Counted from the stretch's first letter, positions 24,390-33,703 are shown. The stretch is 64,000 bases of DNA from Solibacillus sp040273735 (GCF_040273735.1 NZ_JBELZM010000011.1:77037-141036); one strand, 5' to 3'. The notes: generated by a model from the sequence alone, not told the origin. A program made the numbers and translations.

Positions 24390-25196
24390 TTGAGCAGACG
24401 TTTCATGGCAATGCTTGCAGTAACATTGCTCGTTTTTATAAGCAGTACAGTTGTTTTACATAGCAAAACAATCGAAGAACCGCTCATTATTCCGTTTGGT
24501 ACTCAAGTTTTGCAGGAAGGTAATGAGGAGGAGCAATTCATAACGGTTAGTTACTTAACAAATCGTAATGAGAATGTGGAGATTCCATATATTAGTGCGG
24601 GAAATTTACAGTTGAGTACTATAAACGATAAAAATGATGGACAGTTTAATCCTTTAAACACTAAAGTAGATACAAAAATGGAAACCTACCAGTATTACGA
24701 ATTGCATTCGGTTCAATTTAAAGTGGAAGAAAATATGTTTGAGTTGCTAAAAGACTTGAATGAGGTGACAGCTGTATTTTCAAATGGAAACAAGCAAACA
24801 TTTCCGCTGAATGTAGCAATATTGGAGAAATATAACGGTAAACCGTTTACAGTAAAGCAACAGCATGAATTAGTTGAGGAGGGTGCACTTACGACATTTA
24901 CTGTCAAAGAAGTGGCAACGATTAAATCAATCGAATCGACCTTTCCATTAGAGAATATCGGTATTTATAAAGATGAGAAGTTATTGACACTTCCATACAA
25001 TACAGAAAAAGGAGAAAACCTATCAATCCGTACTTCCTCCAATTTTAGTTTTTGGCCATCGATGTATACCGATATCATTCTACACGGAACACTTGATACA
25101 GGGGAGCCTTTTCTTGAAAATTTGAGATTTTATATGGATAATCCACCTTCTGAACAATATGTTGAAAATTTCGTACAGGAAATGGGTGATCGCTAA
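24390..25196 (+). CDS. Membrane-anchored or secreted hypothetical protein
   Basis: A 268-residue protein starting at TTG 24390 behind AAAGGGGGTGGG. The N-terminal FMAMLAVTLLVFISSTVVL is a membrane anchor or signal peptide; the rest looks extracytoplasmic and beta-rich. No lipobox is present and I do not recognise the domain. Its stop overlaps the start of the next membrane-protein gene by 1 nt (TAATG), so they form a coupled pair. Confidence 0.7.
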   Translation: MSRRFMAMLAVTLLVFISSTVVLHSKTIEEPLIIPFGTQVLQEGNEEEQFITVSYLTNRNENVEIPYISAGNLQLSTINDKNDGQFNPLNTKVDTKMETYQYYELHSVQFKVEENMFELLKDLNEVTAVFSNGNKQTFPLNVAILEKYNGKPFTVKQQHELVEEGALTTFTVKEVATIKSIESTFPLENIGIYKDEKLLTLPYNTEKGENLSIRTSSNFSFWPSMYTDIILHGTLDTGEPFLENLRFYMDNPPSEQYVENFVQEMGDR

Positions 25197-25786
25197 TGCA
25201 TCAATTTTTTTCGCGGTTGCTAATTGGATACCTCATCATTATTTTTGACGTGCAAATCGGAATTGACTGGTTTCCGGATATTATTGGATTTGTTGTGATA
25301 GCTTTTGCAATTCAAAAATATGCTCATTCAAAATACTGCAAAACTGCTTTCTGGTTAAGCTTGTTTTCTGGGATTCTATCTTTATTTGAAATGCCGTTAC
25401 TGCAGGGATTCTTTACAGGGGGTCCGCAAGAATTCTTAATCATTTATGAATTTATTATGAGTTTTGTAAACCTAATATTTTATTATTATATTTTGGGGAT
25501 TTGCTTCAGTTTTGCTGAACAGACACCGCATATGGATTACACGAAGAAGGTTAAAAATTGGCTGATAGGAAGTATGTGGTTTTTAATGACTGCAAACTAT
25601 ATTTTGATTCATCTCGACTGGATTGTATTTAATATCATTTACGTAATAGCAGTTATAATCGCACTCATCAGCATGATTAAGTTTATCTTGTACTGCTTTA
25701 AAATGATGAAATACGGAAAAATGATTGAATCGGACGATGCAACCAGTTCCAATATGAGTTTGGAGCCAATAACAGAGCATAAATAA
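25196..25786 (+). CDS. Polytopic membrane protein, unknown
   Basis: A 196-residue protein with five or six hydrophobic segments; its N-terminus (LLIGYLIIIFDVQIGIDWFPDIIGF) resembles uncharacterised Bacillales membrane proteins. The C-terminal tail is hydrophilic. It is translationally coupled to the preceding gene, so the two products may work together at the membrane. No transport or enzyme signature is visible. Confidence 0.7.
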   Translation: MHQFFSRLLIGYLIIIFDVQIGIDWFPDIIGFVVIAFAIQKYAHSKYCKTAFWLSLFSGILSLFEMPLLQGFFTGGPQEFLIIYEFIMSFVNLIFYYYILGICFSFAEQTPHMDYTKKVKNWLIGSMWFLMTANYILIHLDWIVFNIIYVIAVIIALISMIKFILYCFKMMKYGKMIESDDATSSNMSLEPITEHK

Positions 25787-25835
25787 CGATAATTTATATC
25801 GCTGTTTTTTATAAAGTCCGTACAGGCATTATTGC

Positions 25836-25876
25836 AAAAACCCATCCATTTCATTTGAAGAAAATGGATGGGTTTT
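25836..25876. terminator. Bidirectional terminator
   Basis: AAAAACCCATCCATTT and its complement AAATGGATGGGTTTT flank a short loop. It separates the membrane-protein pair from the convergent LLM oxidoreductase gene. Confidence 0.9.
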
Positions 25877-25879
25877 ATG

Positions 25880-26935
25880 TTATTTCGACGTATATTTTTT
25901 AATCGCTGGGATGATATCGTTACCGATCAGTTCGATATTTTTCATTACTTTGTCAAACGGTACACCGCCAAAATCAATTTGGGCCATGAAGCGCTGCATG
26001 CCGAACAATTCGTATTGGTACAGTACCTTTTCAATGATTTGGTTCGGACTGCCGACCATGAGCGCATCTTCCACTTGCGGTGCCTGTTCCACTTGCCAGC
26101 GCGGATAGCCTTGGCCACGAATAGCCTGGAAACCACCGCTTAAATGCGGGTGCATCCCATCAACTGCTTCTTTTTCCGTTTCCGCAACATAAAACAGACT
26201 TGTCGTAGCAATCGGTAAAGATGTCGCATCAAAACCGCTGCGATCTGCTGCTTCGCGGTATGCATCAACAGAAGCTTTAAAGTTAATCGAAGGTCCGCCT
26301 AAAGTAGTCAGCATCATTGGAATGCCCATATAGCCAGCTTTAATCGCACTGCCAGGAGGACCGCCAACAGCTCTCCAAATCGGAATCGAACCATTTAATG
26401 GCTGAGGTAAAATATGTGCATCCTTTAAAGTCGGACGAAATTTGCCATTATAGTTTACAACCGAATTGTCATTTAACTGTTTTAACAGAGCGAGCTTTTC
26501 TTCAAAAATTTCCTCGTAGTCACGTAGACTAACCCCGAACAATTCATGTGCACCAACCCGTGAGCCGCGACCTGCAACAATTTCTGCACGGCCATTCGAA
26601 ATTAGATCGATTGTCGCAAAATCTTCGTAAATACGGACTGGATCGGCTACGCTTAGCACCGTTGCAGAGCTTGCCAGTTTAATGCTTTTCGTTGCCTGAG
26701 CAATTGCACCGAGTACGACTGAATGAGCCTGTGTAGTGAAATATTGCTGATGACTTTCACCGACTGCGAATACATCAATTCCTGCCTGTTCCGCTAATTG
26801 GCTCGCTTCGATGATTTCCTGAATGCGCTGCTGCGGGGAAATGCGTGACCCTGTTAAAGGATTCGGAATATGGTCACCTAACGTATATAGTCCAAACTCC
26901 ATCCCATTTTTTTCATTGATTCGATATTGTTCCAT
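25880..26935 (-). CDS. LLM-class flavin-dependent oxidoreductase
   Basis: A 351-residue luciferase-like protein: MEFGLYTLGDHIPNPLTG, VGESHQQYFTTQAH, SNGRAEIVAGRGSRVGAHELFG and IPIWRAVGGPPGS match the CE1758/YhbW-like group. Third gene of an mhqR-mhqO operon and read on the minus strand 13 nt after the dioxygenase gene. The setting suggests a part in quinone or aromatic electrophile detoxification. It differs from the two sulfur-operon LLM proteins in length and motifs. Confidence 0.85.
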   Translation of the reverse strand: MEQYRINEKNGMEFGLYTLGDHIPNPLTGSRISPQQRIQEIIEASQLAEQAGIDVFAVGESHQQYFTTQAHSVVLGAIAQATKSIKLASSATVLSVADPVRIYEDFATIDLISNGRAEIVAGRGSRVGAHELFGVSLRDYEEIFEEKLALLKQLNDNSVVNYNGKFRPTLKDAHILPQPLNGSIPIWRAVGGPPGSAIKAGYMGIPMMLTTLGGPSINFKASVDAYREAADRSGFDATSLPIATTSLFYVAETEKEAVDGMHPHLSGGFQAIRGQGYPRWQVEQAPQVEDALMVGSPNQIIEKVLYQYELFGMQRFMAQIDFGGVPFDKVMKNIELIGNDIIPAIKKYTSK

Positions 26936-26948
26936 GATTATTGCCCCC

Positions 26949-27887
26949 TTATATAATAGGCTTCAATTTTGCTGTAATTTCTTCACGCTGCTGTTCCAAA
27001 AAATCCGGTAAATCCAATTGTTCACCGAGCGATTCCACATCGCCGTCGCGTAAAAAGCCGGGTCCATCTGTCGCAATTTCAAATAAGATTCCATTCGACT
27101 CACGGAAATATAGGCTTTTAAAATAGAAGCGGTCGACAATGCCGGAAGAGATAAACCCTCGCGCTTTTACTTGCTCATCCCAATATGCCAGTTCTTCATC
27201 GTTTTTCACGCGTATAGCTAGATGGTGAATGCTGCCGCGGCCAGGTTTTTCCGGAAGTCCGTCCTGTTCGACAATGTATATTTCCCCGAACATTTCATCA
27301 TTGACCGATTGGAGCAGGGCAGTCGTTTCACATTGAGTTTTCAATTCATAACCAAAGACTTCAGTTAAAGTTCGAACCAGTTTTCCTTTATTCTTCACGG
27401 TTATTTCAACAGTGCCCATTCCTTGAATTTGATGTTGAACCGGAACCGGGGATTTTTCATACGAGTCCCAATGTCCCACTTTCGTATTTGGTGCAGCTAT
27501 AAGTGCCAAACGTAAACCTTCTTCATCTTCAAAAAGGAGGGCAGGGCGTCCGGCAAACATTGTAATGCCTTCATTTTCAACGCCAAATTCATCCAGACGT
27601 TTCGCCCAATACTGCAGGCTATCGACGCTTGGTACGATCAAACCGATTTTTGTAATGGCATTTGTGCCTCGGTGAGTGCGTCCAACTAACGGAATCTCAA
27701 AAAATGAAAGCTCTGTACCAGGGCTGCCTGTTTTATCACCATAAAAAAGGTGGTACATTGATGTGTCATCCTGATTGACCGTTACTTTAACACGGCGTAA
27801 ACCTAAAATATCTCGGTAAAATTTGTTGTTTCGCTGTGCATTTTTTGTAATCATCGAAATATGATGGTGTCCTGGAATTGTATACAT
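26949..27887 (-). CDS. Ring-cleaving dioxygenase, MhqO/MhqA type
   Basis: A 312-residue protein of two glyoxalase/vicinal-oxygen-chelate modules: GHHHISMITKNAQRNNKFYRDILGLR begins the first, and the second carries GSIHHLAIRVKNDEELAYWD and FRESNGILFEIATDGPGF. The His and Glu metal ligands are present. MhqO/MhqA enzymes open hydroquinone or catechol rings. ATG 27887 is used since GGAGG lies 7 nt upstream. It lies 17 nt after the mhqR-like gene. Confidence 0.9.
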   Translation of the reverse strand: MYTIPGHHHISMITKNAQRNNKFYRDILGLRRVKVTVNQDDTSMYHLFYGDKTGSPGTELSFFEIPLVGRTHRGTNAITKIGLIVPSVDSLQYWAKRLDEFGVENEGITMFAGRPALLFEDEEGLRLALIAAPNTKVGHWDSYEKSPVPVQHQIQGMGTVEITVKNKGKLVRTLTEVFGYELKTQCETTALLQSVNDEMFGEIYIVEQDGLPEKPGRGSIHHLAIRVKNDEELAYWDEQVKARGFISSGIVDRFYFKSLYFRESNGILFEIATDGPGFLRDGDVESLGEQLDLPDFLEQQREEITAKLKPII

Positions 27888-27904
27888 GTTCATTCCTCCA
27901 ATAA

Positions 27905-28339
27905 TTATTTACTGCGCTGTTCGCTATTTTTTTGAATGCGGGAGATCAATTTATAAAGAGTTTTTTGCTCTTCCTTCGTTAACGATTCATCGAAAAAAGA
28001 TGTTTGAAAGGCAAGTTGCGCGTCGAATGCATTGTTTAAAAGTACATTACCTTTTTCAGTTAATGAAATAAATTTCGTTTTCCAGTCTTGCTCTCTCATA
28101 ATCAGCTGGTCTTGCTCAAGGCGTGACAGCATGCGTGAAATTCCACCTTGTGTTACCGTCACTTTTTTTGCAAGTTCCGATTGGGTAATTGGCTCAGATA
28201 AAGAGATTTGCATCAGCACATCGAATTGCGCCGTCGTTAAATCAAATTGCTTTAAAAATTCATTCGAAAGGTTATTACTTTCATGTGTAAAGCGCATCAT
28301 ACGAAGCCAAATAAGTGAGCCTAATGTATTTCTTTTCAT
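27905..28339 (-). CDS. mhqR: MarR-family repressor, MhqR-like
   Basis: A 144-residue winged-helix regulator: MMRFTHESNNLSNEFLKQFDLTTAQFDVLMQI, then ITQSELAKKVTVTQGGISRMLSRLEQD is the recognition helix region. In B. subtilis MhqR represses quinone-detoxification genes and is inactivated by quinones and diamide. It leads an operon with an MhqO-type dioxygenase, and a match to the published MhqR operator lies at 28400-28417, implying autoregulation. ATG 28339 follows AAAGGATG. Confidence 0.85.
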   Translation of the reverse strand: MKRNTLGSLIWLRMMRFTHESNNLSNEFLKQFDLTTAQFDVLMQISLSEPITQSELAKKVTVTQGGISRMLSRLEQDQLIMREQDWKTKFISLTEKGNVLLNNAFDAQLAFQTSFFDESLTKEEQKTLYKLISRIQKNSEQRSK

Positions 28340-28399
28340 CTGTACACATCCTTTCTTAATTATCACTTTACTACTCAACTGATTAAATTACAAGGAAAA

Positions 28400-28417
28400 T
28401 ATCTCGAATTCAAAATA
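28400..28417. promoter_or_regulatory. Candidate MhqR operator
   Basis: TATCTCGAATTCAAAATA resembles the MhqR inverted repeat as I recall it (tATCTcgaAtTCgAGATa). The left arm is complete and the right arm has two changes. It lies about 60 nt upstream of mhqR on the promoter side. Confidence 0.6.
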
Positions 28418-28513
28418 AATATTTATTGTAACTATTTACCTTTTTATACGTCTATAGGTAAAGGATTTGAATAACTATTCTGTATAAATTTTAACTAGAA
28501 GAGGAGTGATATA

Positions 28514-28945
28514 ATGAACAGACTGCTCGCATTTGGCTTATTATTTGTATTGGTTGGATGTCAAGACAACGAACATGCCGGACCCAGTGAAGAACGGGAA
28601 ATCGAACCTATACAAACCGATCGCGTTATTGATCAACATGGTGAGATCGAGAACTTGGAGTTATTTCAGCAGTTTTTAAAAGAGACCGCAGAAAATAAAC
28701 AAACATCGTTGGAGATGACGCGCTATACGATAGAAGGGGCACCAATTTACTGGAAAGTTGGATTTCAAGAAGGTCAATATAACATCGAGGTCGATAACCG
28801 AGAAGATAATTTCGGAAGTAAAAATATCGAAAGTTATCAATGTGATGAATTAAGTAAAGATGTTACCGGTTCTTTAACTGATTATAATTTTAAATCATGT
28901 GAAGGAGGCTTTGAGATCAATTTATTATCGGTAATTAGTGAATAA
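28514..28945 (+). CDS. DUF4362-type lipoprotein
   Basis: A 143-residue lipoprotein with signal peptide and lipobox LVGC at residues 13-16. The body (VIDQHGEIENLELFQQFL, then TRYTIEGAPIYWKVGF and a cysteine pair in YQCDEL...KSCEGGF) fits DUF4362, seen in small Bacillales lipoproteins. Divergent from the mhqR operon, with a terminator after it. Function unknown. Confidence 0.7.
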   Translation: MNRLLAFGLLFVLVGCQDNEHAGPSEEREIEPIQTDRVIDQHGEIENLELFQQFLKETAENKQTSLEMTRYTIEGAPIYWKVGFQEGQYNIEVDNREDNFGSKNIESYQCDELSKDVTGSLTDYNFKSCEGGFEINLLSVISE

Positions 28946-28956
28946 GCACATAACAA

Positions 28957-28996
28957 AAGGCCGATAAAATCCGTTTCAGGAGATTTTGCCGGCCTT
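28957..28996. terminator. Hairpin between convergent lipoprotein and metC
   Basis: AAGGCCGATAAAATC pairs with GATTTTGCCGGCCTT with one internal mismatch. It serves both strands, though T tracts are short. Confidence 0.75.
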
Positions 28997-29000
28997 CAAA

Positions 29001-30164
29001 TTATATAATTTTACTGGCGATTTCCAATGCCTGTGTAAAGTCTTCAATCAGATCATCTTCATTTTCCAAACCTACAGAAAAGCGCAGCAAACCATCAGTA
29101 ATTCCGCGTTTTGCACGTTCTTCAGGTTCCATCGCTGCATGACTCATTTTGGCAGGGTACGATAAGATCGATTCAACACCGCCAAGACTAACCGCAAATA
29201 CCGGAATTTTCATCGCTTCGACAAAAGCTTTTGCAATCTCATAATTCGGTAAACTAAACGATAAGACCGCACCCGCTGAAGTTGCCTGTGCTGCATGAAT
29301 CTCGAAGCCTGGATGAGTAGGGAGTCCAGGGTAATATACTTTTTCCACTAAAGGATGTGCATGTAAAAATTGTGCAATGCGCATTGCAACACGTGATTCC
29401 TCGTTAAAACGTACAGCCGTCGTTTTCATGTTTTGAATTAATGTGTAGCAATCCTGCACACCGAGTACAGAACCGAATGAATTCTGGACAAAATAAATTT
29501 CATTGCCCAGACTTTCCTCTTTTGTTACAACAAGGCCTGCTACAATATCTGAATGTCCTGATAAAAACTTCGTAGCGGAATGAATGACAACATCGACACC
29601 CAATTCTAGCGGCTTTTGATGCAACGGTGTCATGAACGTATTATCTAAAAAAGTGAGTGCACCGTGTTGTTTTGCGATTTCAACTACACCCCGAATATCC
29701 GTAATACCTAATGTAGGATTCGAAGGTGTTTCCATATAAATTAATTTCGTTTCCGGACGTACAGCTGCTTTTACTGCTTCAGTATCTGTAAAGTCGACAA
29801 ATGTATGGGTAATGCCGTAGCGCGGCAATACTTTTGTAACGAAACGGTATGTGCCACCATATACATCTTCGGTAATAACGATATGGTCGCCTGCAGATAA
29901 AATCATAAAGCAAGCTGAAACAGCTGCCATACCTGTAGCAAATGCAAAACCTCGATTACCGCCTTCTAGTTCTGCAATCGCCTTTTCCAATGCGGCACGT
30001 GTCGGGTTTCCCGAACGAGCGTAATCATATTCGCCAAATTCATCGATTGATTCCTGATGGAAAGTCGATGATAAATACATCGGTACGTTTACAGCACCTT
30101 TTTTATCGGCATAGCCTTCACGGATCGCCCCATGAACTAACGCTGTTTCAATGCGGTTTGTCAT
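29001..30164 (-). CDS. metC: Cystathionine beta-lyase
   Basis: A 387-residue PLP enzyme that splits cystathionine to homocysteine, pyruvate and ammonia. EDVYGGTYRFV, FLDNTFMTPL and VVIHSATKFLSGHSDIVAG with the PLP lysine are visible. It overlaps the metI stop by 4 nt (ATGA), the same metI-metC order as B. subtilis, which favours MetC over cystathionine gamma-lyase, though the two cannot be separated safely by eye. Confidence 0.9.
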   Translation of the reverse strand: MTNRIETALVHGAIREGYADKKGAVNVPMYLSSTFHQESIDEFGEYDYARSGNPTRAALEKAIAELEGGNRGFAFATGMAAVSACFMILSAGDHIVITEDVYGGTYRFVTKVLPRYGITHTFVDFTDTEAVKAAVRPETKLIYMETPSNPTLGITDIRGVVEIAKQHGALTFLDNTFMTPLHQKPLELGVDVVIHSATKFLSGHSDIVAGLVVTKEESLGNEIYFVQNSFGSVLGVQDCYTLIQNMKTTAVRFNEESRVAMRIAQFLHAHPLVEKVYYPGLPTHPGFEIHAAQATSAGAVLSFSLPNYEIAKAFVEAMKIPVFAVSLGGVESILSYPAKMSHAAMEPEERAKRGITDGLLRFSVGLENEDDLIEDFTQALEIASKII

Positions 30165-31276
30165 GCAAATTCACCTCGTAACGAATCGAAAACTTGTTTT
30201 AAGTCTGCGATTAAATCTTCCGCTTCTTCAATACCTACTGAGAAACGAAGCAATCGATCACACACACCTCGTGCAACACGTTCCTCATATGGCATATCGG
30301 CATGTGTCTGAGTAGCAGGGTAAGTAATAAAGCTTTCTACGCCTCCAAGACTTTCGGCGAATGTAATCAGTTTGATTCCTTTTAAAAATGGGTTTACCAT
30401 TGATGAATCTTTGATGCGGAAGGACAGCATGCCACCTTTACCTGTATACAGTACATCTGTAACGAGAGGTTCATCAGCTAAGTATTCCGCAACCTTTTTT
30501 GCATTCGCATCATGCTGCTTTAAACGTAAATGCAATGTTTTCAATCCGCGAATGAGCAGCCATGAATCCATCGGTGAAAGCACCATCCCAATGCCGTTAT
30601 GATAGAATGCTAACTTCTCGCATAATTCAGAACCTTTTGCAACTACTAGACCCGCCAATACATCATTATGTCCGCCAATATATTTTGTTGCACTATGTAA
30701 AACAATGTGTGCACCTAGTTCAAGGGGACGTTGGAAATAAGGAGTGTAGAATGTATTGTCTACAATTAGCAATAAGTTGTGTTTTTCCGCCAATGCCGCA
30801 TATACCACAAGATCTATTTCCTGCATCAACGGATTTGTCGGAGTTTCGATAAACAATGCTTTCGTATTTTCATTGATTAAACTTTCAACTTCATCCACAT
30901 TTGTGAACGGATTATAAACCGGTTTAATATTATAGTTTTCAGCAAATGTTTTGAATAGACGATATGTTCCGCCATATAAATCTTCCGGAACGATTAATTC
31001 ATCGTTCGGTTTAAATAATGACATGACAAGTTGTACTGCCGCCATTCCAGAACTGCAGGCAAATCCAGCATCCCCGTTTTCCAGCTCTGCGATTCCATTT
31101 TCGAGGATTGTACGAGTTGGATTTTTTGTACGTGTATAATCATAACCTGTCGATTCACCTATGCCCGTATGCTGATAAGCTGTTGACATATAGATCGGCG
31201 GATTGATCGCACCAGTTTTGGCATCGCTTAGATTTCCGAGCTGTACTAATTTTGTTTCAATTGAACGTTGTGACAT
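30161..31276 (-). CDS. metI: Cystathionine gamma-synthase / O-acetylhomoserine thiolyase
   Basis: A 371-residue PLP enzyme joining an O-acylhomoserine to cysteine (or sulfide). PEDLYGGTYRLFK, LIVDNTFYTPYF and VLHSATKYIGGHNDVLAG hold the PLP site. First gene of metI-metC behind AAGGAAG. The 185-nt upstream region shows no S-box (SAM-I) riboswitch, unlike B. subtilis metIC, so regulation is by some other means. Confidence 0.9.
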   Translation of the reverse strand: MSQRSIETKLVQLGNLSDAKTGAINPPIYMSTAYQHTGIGESTGYDYTRTKNPTRTILENGIAELENGDAGFACSSGMAAVQLVMSLFKPNDELIVPEDLYGGTYRLFKTFAENYNIKPVYNPFTNVDEVESLINENTKALFIETPTNPLMQEIDLVVYAALAEKHNLLLIVDNTFYTPYFQRPLELGAHIVLHSATKYIGGHNDVLAGLVVAKGSELCEKLAFYHNGIGMVLSPMDSWLLIRGLKTLHLRLKQHDANAKKVAEYLADEPLVTDVLYTGKGGMLSFRIKDSSMVNPFLKGIKLITFAESLGGVESFITYPATQTHADMPYEERVARGVCDRLLRFSVGIEEAEDLIADLKQVFDSLRGEFA

Positions 31277-31415
31277 GAATACACTTCCTTACATGAATTT
31301 GCTAAACATTTCGAATGAATCGAGTATTACATCAATTTATCATGAACAGAAGAAAGGGACAATAGGAGAAACGAGTATTAAGTAGAATAGGGGAATAATT
31401 GAAATAAAAAATAAA

Positions 31416-31454
31416 AAATCCTAGAATACGTTTTTGATTTGTAAACTAGGATTT
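31416..31454 (-). terminator. Terminator of mscL
   Basis: AAATCCTAG (about 31416-31424) pairs with CTAGGATTT (31446-31454); the T-rich tract follows on the minus strand, past mscL. Confidence 0.8.
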
Positions 31455-31461
31455 AATATTT

Positions 31462-31854
31462 TTATTTAGATTGCTCGTTTTTTAATAAATCACGGATTTC
31501 TTTCAACAATTCTTCTTTAGCATCCAGTTCCGGTGTCGGTTCTTCCGCAACCTGCGCTTCTTTTTTTCGGTTCAGTTTCGTCAGTAATCGTAAAGCCATA
31601 AAAATGGCAAATGCAATAATAATGAAATCGATAATCGATTGAACGAATACCCCCAATGCAACCTGTGCTTCACCTGGCCCAAACTTCCATTCGTTTGTCA
31701 GGTCAATTCCGCCTGTAAGCATACCGACAAGCGGCATAATAATATTCTCAACCAATGACGTAACAATTTTACCGAACGCTGCACCAATAACAACTGCAAC
31801 CGCTAAATCGATAACATTGCCCTTCATCGCAAATTCTTTAAAGTCTTTCCACAT
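31462..31854 (-). CDS. mscL: Large-conductance mechanosensitive channel
   Basis: A 130-residue channel subunit. FKEFAMKGNVIDLAVAVVIGAAFGKIV is the pore-lining first helix with the family motif. A second helix lies near residues 70-92, and the C-terminal amphipathic bundle helix (AKEELLKEIRDLL) is intact. It opens under membrane tension to release solutes in osmotic downshock. Single gene with its own terminator. Confidence 0.96.
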   Translation of the reverse strand: MWKDFKEFAMKGNVIDLAVAVVIGAAFGKIVTSLVENIIMPLVGMLTGGIDLTNEWKFGPGEAQVALGVFVQSIIDFIIIAFAIFMALRLLTKLNRKKEAQVAEEPTPELDAKEELLKEIRDLLKNEQSK

Positions 31855-31995
31855 AATATAGCACTCCTCTTATCTTTATTAAACAAAGTCTAATTTTATA
31901 CATTGATATTTTAATTTTCAACAGTGAAAATTACCTGCTTTTTTAGTAGAATGAAAGTTAACAACATTATTTCGTCTTAAAGATTGGTGGCTTAT

Positions 31996-32679
31996 ATGGC
32001 AAAAAGCAAGAAAAAGAATCTTATACTCTCTCCGAAAACTAAAATATTATTAATTACTTTGCTTATCCCCATCACTTTAATAGTTTATATTGTCGCATAT
32101 TTCAGCTGGCAGCAGCTTCGTGGTTGGCCATTTACCGATAAAACAGTGTATCAGCAAATCCAGGAACAATTTGATTTGGAAATTCCAATCGAATATATAC
32201 CTGTTTATGTCGCAGCCGAACAGAAATACGGTGTTCCATGGACGCTTTTGGCAGCACATCACCGCGTAGAAACCCGTTTTTCCACAATGAAAACCCTTAT
32301 ATCACCGGTTGGAGCAGAAGGACATTTGCAGTTTATGCCTTGTACTTTTGTAGGCTGGCAACATCCTTCCTGCAAAGATTTAGGGCAGGGGGACATCCCG
32401 GACCATGATAAAACAAATCCAGCGATCATAAAAAAATATGGCGGGTATGGGGTAGATGCGAATGGCGACGGTATAGCAGATCCGTTTGATATAGAAGATG
32501 CCGTATTCAGTGCAGCAAAATTTTTATCCATTGCCGGTGTAAATGATGGACTATTGAAAAAAGCGATTTTTCAGTATAATCATAGTGAGGATTATGTAGA
32601 AGATATTTTATACTACTATAAGCTATACCGGGATTACGGCAATCAGTTGAAACAAATTGCTCTTGAAGAGGACAAATAA
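31996..32679 (+). CDS. Membrane-anchored lytic transglycosylase-like protein
   Basis: A 227-residue protein: basic N-terminus, one membrane anchor (ILLITLLIPITLIVYIVAYF), then a lysozyme-like domain. The catalytic Glu is probably in AHHRVETRFS near residue 95. GHLQFMPCTFVGWQHPSC, DANGDGIADPFDIEDAVFSAAKFL and AIFQYNHS are typical of MltB/SLT-type transglycosylases. It would cut peptidoglycan outside the membrane. ATG 31996 follows a GGTGG site. Confidence 0.85.
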   Translation: MAKSKKKNLILSPKTKILLITLLIPITLIVYIVAYFSWQQLRGWPFTDKTVYQQIQEQFDLEIPIEYIPVYVAAEQKYGVPWTLLAAHHRVETRFSTMKTLISPVGAEGHLQFMPCTFVGWQHPSCKDLGQGDIPDHDKTNPAIIKKYGGYGVDANGDGIADPFDIEDAVFSAAKFLSIAGVNDGLLKKAIFQYNHSEDYVEDILYYYKLYRDYGNQLKQIALEEDK

Positions 32680-32682
32680 AAA

Positions 32683-32707
32683 AGTGTGACGTAATGTCAC
32701 ACTTTTT
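32683..32707. terminator. Bidirectional terminator
   Basis: AGTGTGAC (32683-32690) pairs with GTCACACT (about 32696-32703), with A/T tracts on both sides. Confidence 0.9.
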
Positions 32708-32735
32708 GCTGATTATTCCAGATGCAGATTTCCAA

Positions 32736-32993
32736 TTAAGTCGCTTTACGCATTGAGCGCATGATAAAGCTTACGATAAAGATTAAAACAATGGCACCGA
32801 TTAATGCGGGGAATACATAGAAATCTGAAACTTTCCAGCCCCAGTTCCCTAAAATCATGCTACCGATCCATGAACCGACGATACCTGCAATAATGTTACC
32901 GATAATGCCTCCTGGAACATCCTTGCCTAAAATTACACCTGCTAACCAACCTAGAATACCTCCGATAATTAAAAACCAGATGAAACTCATCAT
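32736..32993 (-). CDS. GlsB/YeaQ/YmgE family membrane protein
   Basis: An 85-residue protein with three hydrophobic segments; WFLIIGGILGWLAGVILG and GIIGNIIAGIVGSWIG are the glycine-rich transglycosylase-associated (YeaQ/YmgE) pattern. ATG 32993 is chosen for the AAAGGAG site 9 nt upstream. Members are often stress induced; the molecular role is not established. Confidence 0.88.
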   Translation of the reverse strand: MMSFIWFLIIGGILGWLAGVILGKDVPGGIIGNIIAGIVGSWIGSMILGNWGWKVSDFYVFPALIGAIVLIFIVSFIMRSMRKAT

Positions 32994-33160
32994 ACTTTCC
33001 AACTCCTTTGTTTTAAAATTATTGAATAATAATTGCATCTAGTTATTTATTTCCTATCATGCATAAGCTTAAACATTTTTTTAGCTGGAAGTTTTTAAGC
33101 AGTTCCGGAAATTATGGAAGTAATATTAATTTATATTGAATATGAATTAGGTGTAATTTT

Positions 33161-33703
33161 TTAAATAATTGATGCGCCCAAACATGATTTGAAATGACCA
33201 AGTGCCCATTTATGTCCGATTTCATTAAAACTTGCAACGGCATGTTCAGGAACCGTAATTTTATAACCTAAATTATAACTGTCCACTGCGGTATGCAAAA
33301 TGCAAATATCTGTACATACCCCGACAAGTACAACTTCTTCCACACTGCGTTCACGAAGTAAGATATCCAAATTTGTCCCAGCAAAGGCACTATAACGGGT
33401 TTTATCAAAAGAAATAACGCGATCTTTGTATGTTTCATATAGTTCTTTTATTGAACCATACAGTTCACGACCTTTAGTTCCTACAATATTATGGGGCGGA
33501 AATAATTTTGATTCAGGATGATAGGGATCGTTTTCCACATGTAAATCGTTAGCGAATACGACAACATTATTTTCCTTAATAAACTTTTCTATTAAAGTAC
33601 TAATATTTTTTTCTATTGCCTGTCCCGGCTTCCCGCAAGTTAATTTTCCATCATCCGCTACAAAATCATACGTATAATCAATTACGATTAATGCTTTTTT
33701 CAT
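33161..33703 (-). CDS. Isochorismatase-fold amidohydrolase, nicotinamidase-like (YueJ/PncA)
   Basis: A 180-residue cysteine hydrolase. ALIVIDYTYDF holds the catalytic Asp, KTRYSAFAGTNLD the Lys, and LVGVCTDICILHTAVDSYN the catalytic Cys. The whole sequence closely follows B. subtilis YueJ as I recall it, a nicotinamidase of NAD salvage. The conserved metal-site region near residues 50-60 (ANDLHVENDPYHPES) is present. Confidence 0.85.
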   Translation of the reverse strand: MKKALIVIDYTYDFVADDGKLTCGKPGQAIEKNISTLIEKFIKENNVVVFANDLHVENDPYHPESKLFPPHNIVGTKGRELYGSIKELYETYKDRVISFDKTRYSAFAGTNLDILLRERSVEEVVLVGVCTDICILHTAVDSYNLGYKITVPEHAVASFNEIGHKWALGHFKSCLGASII

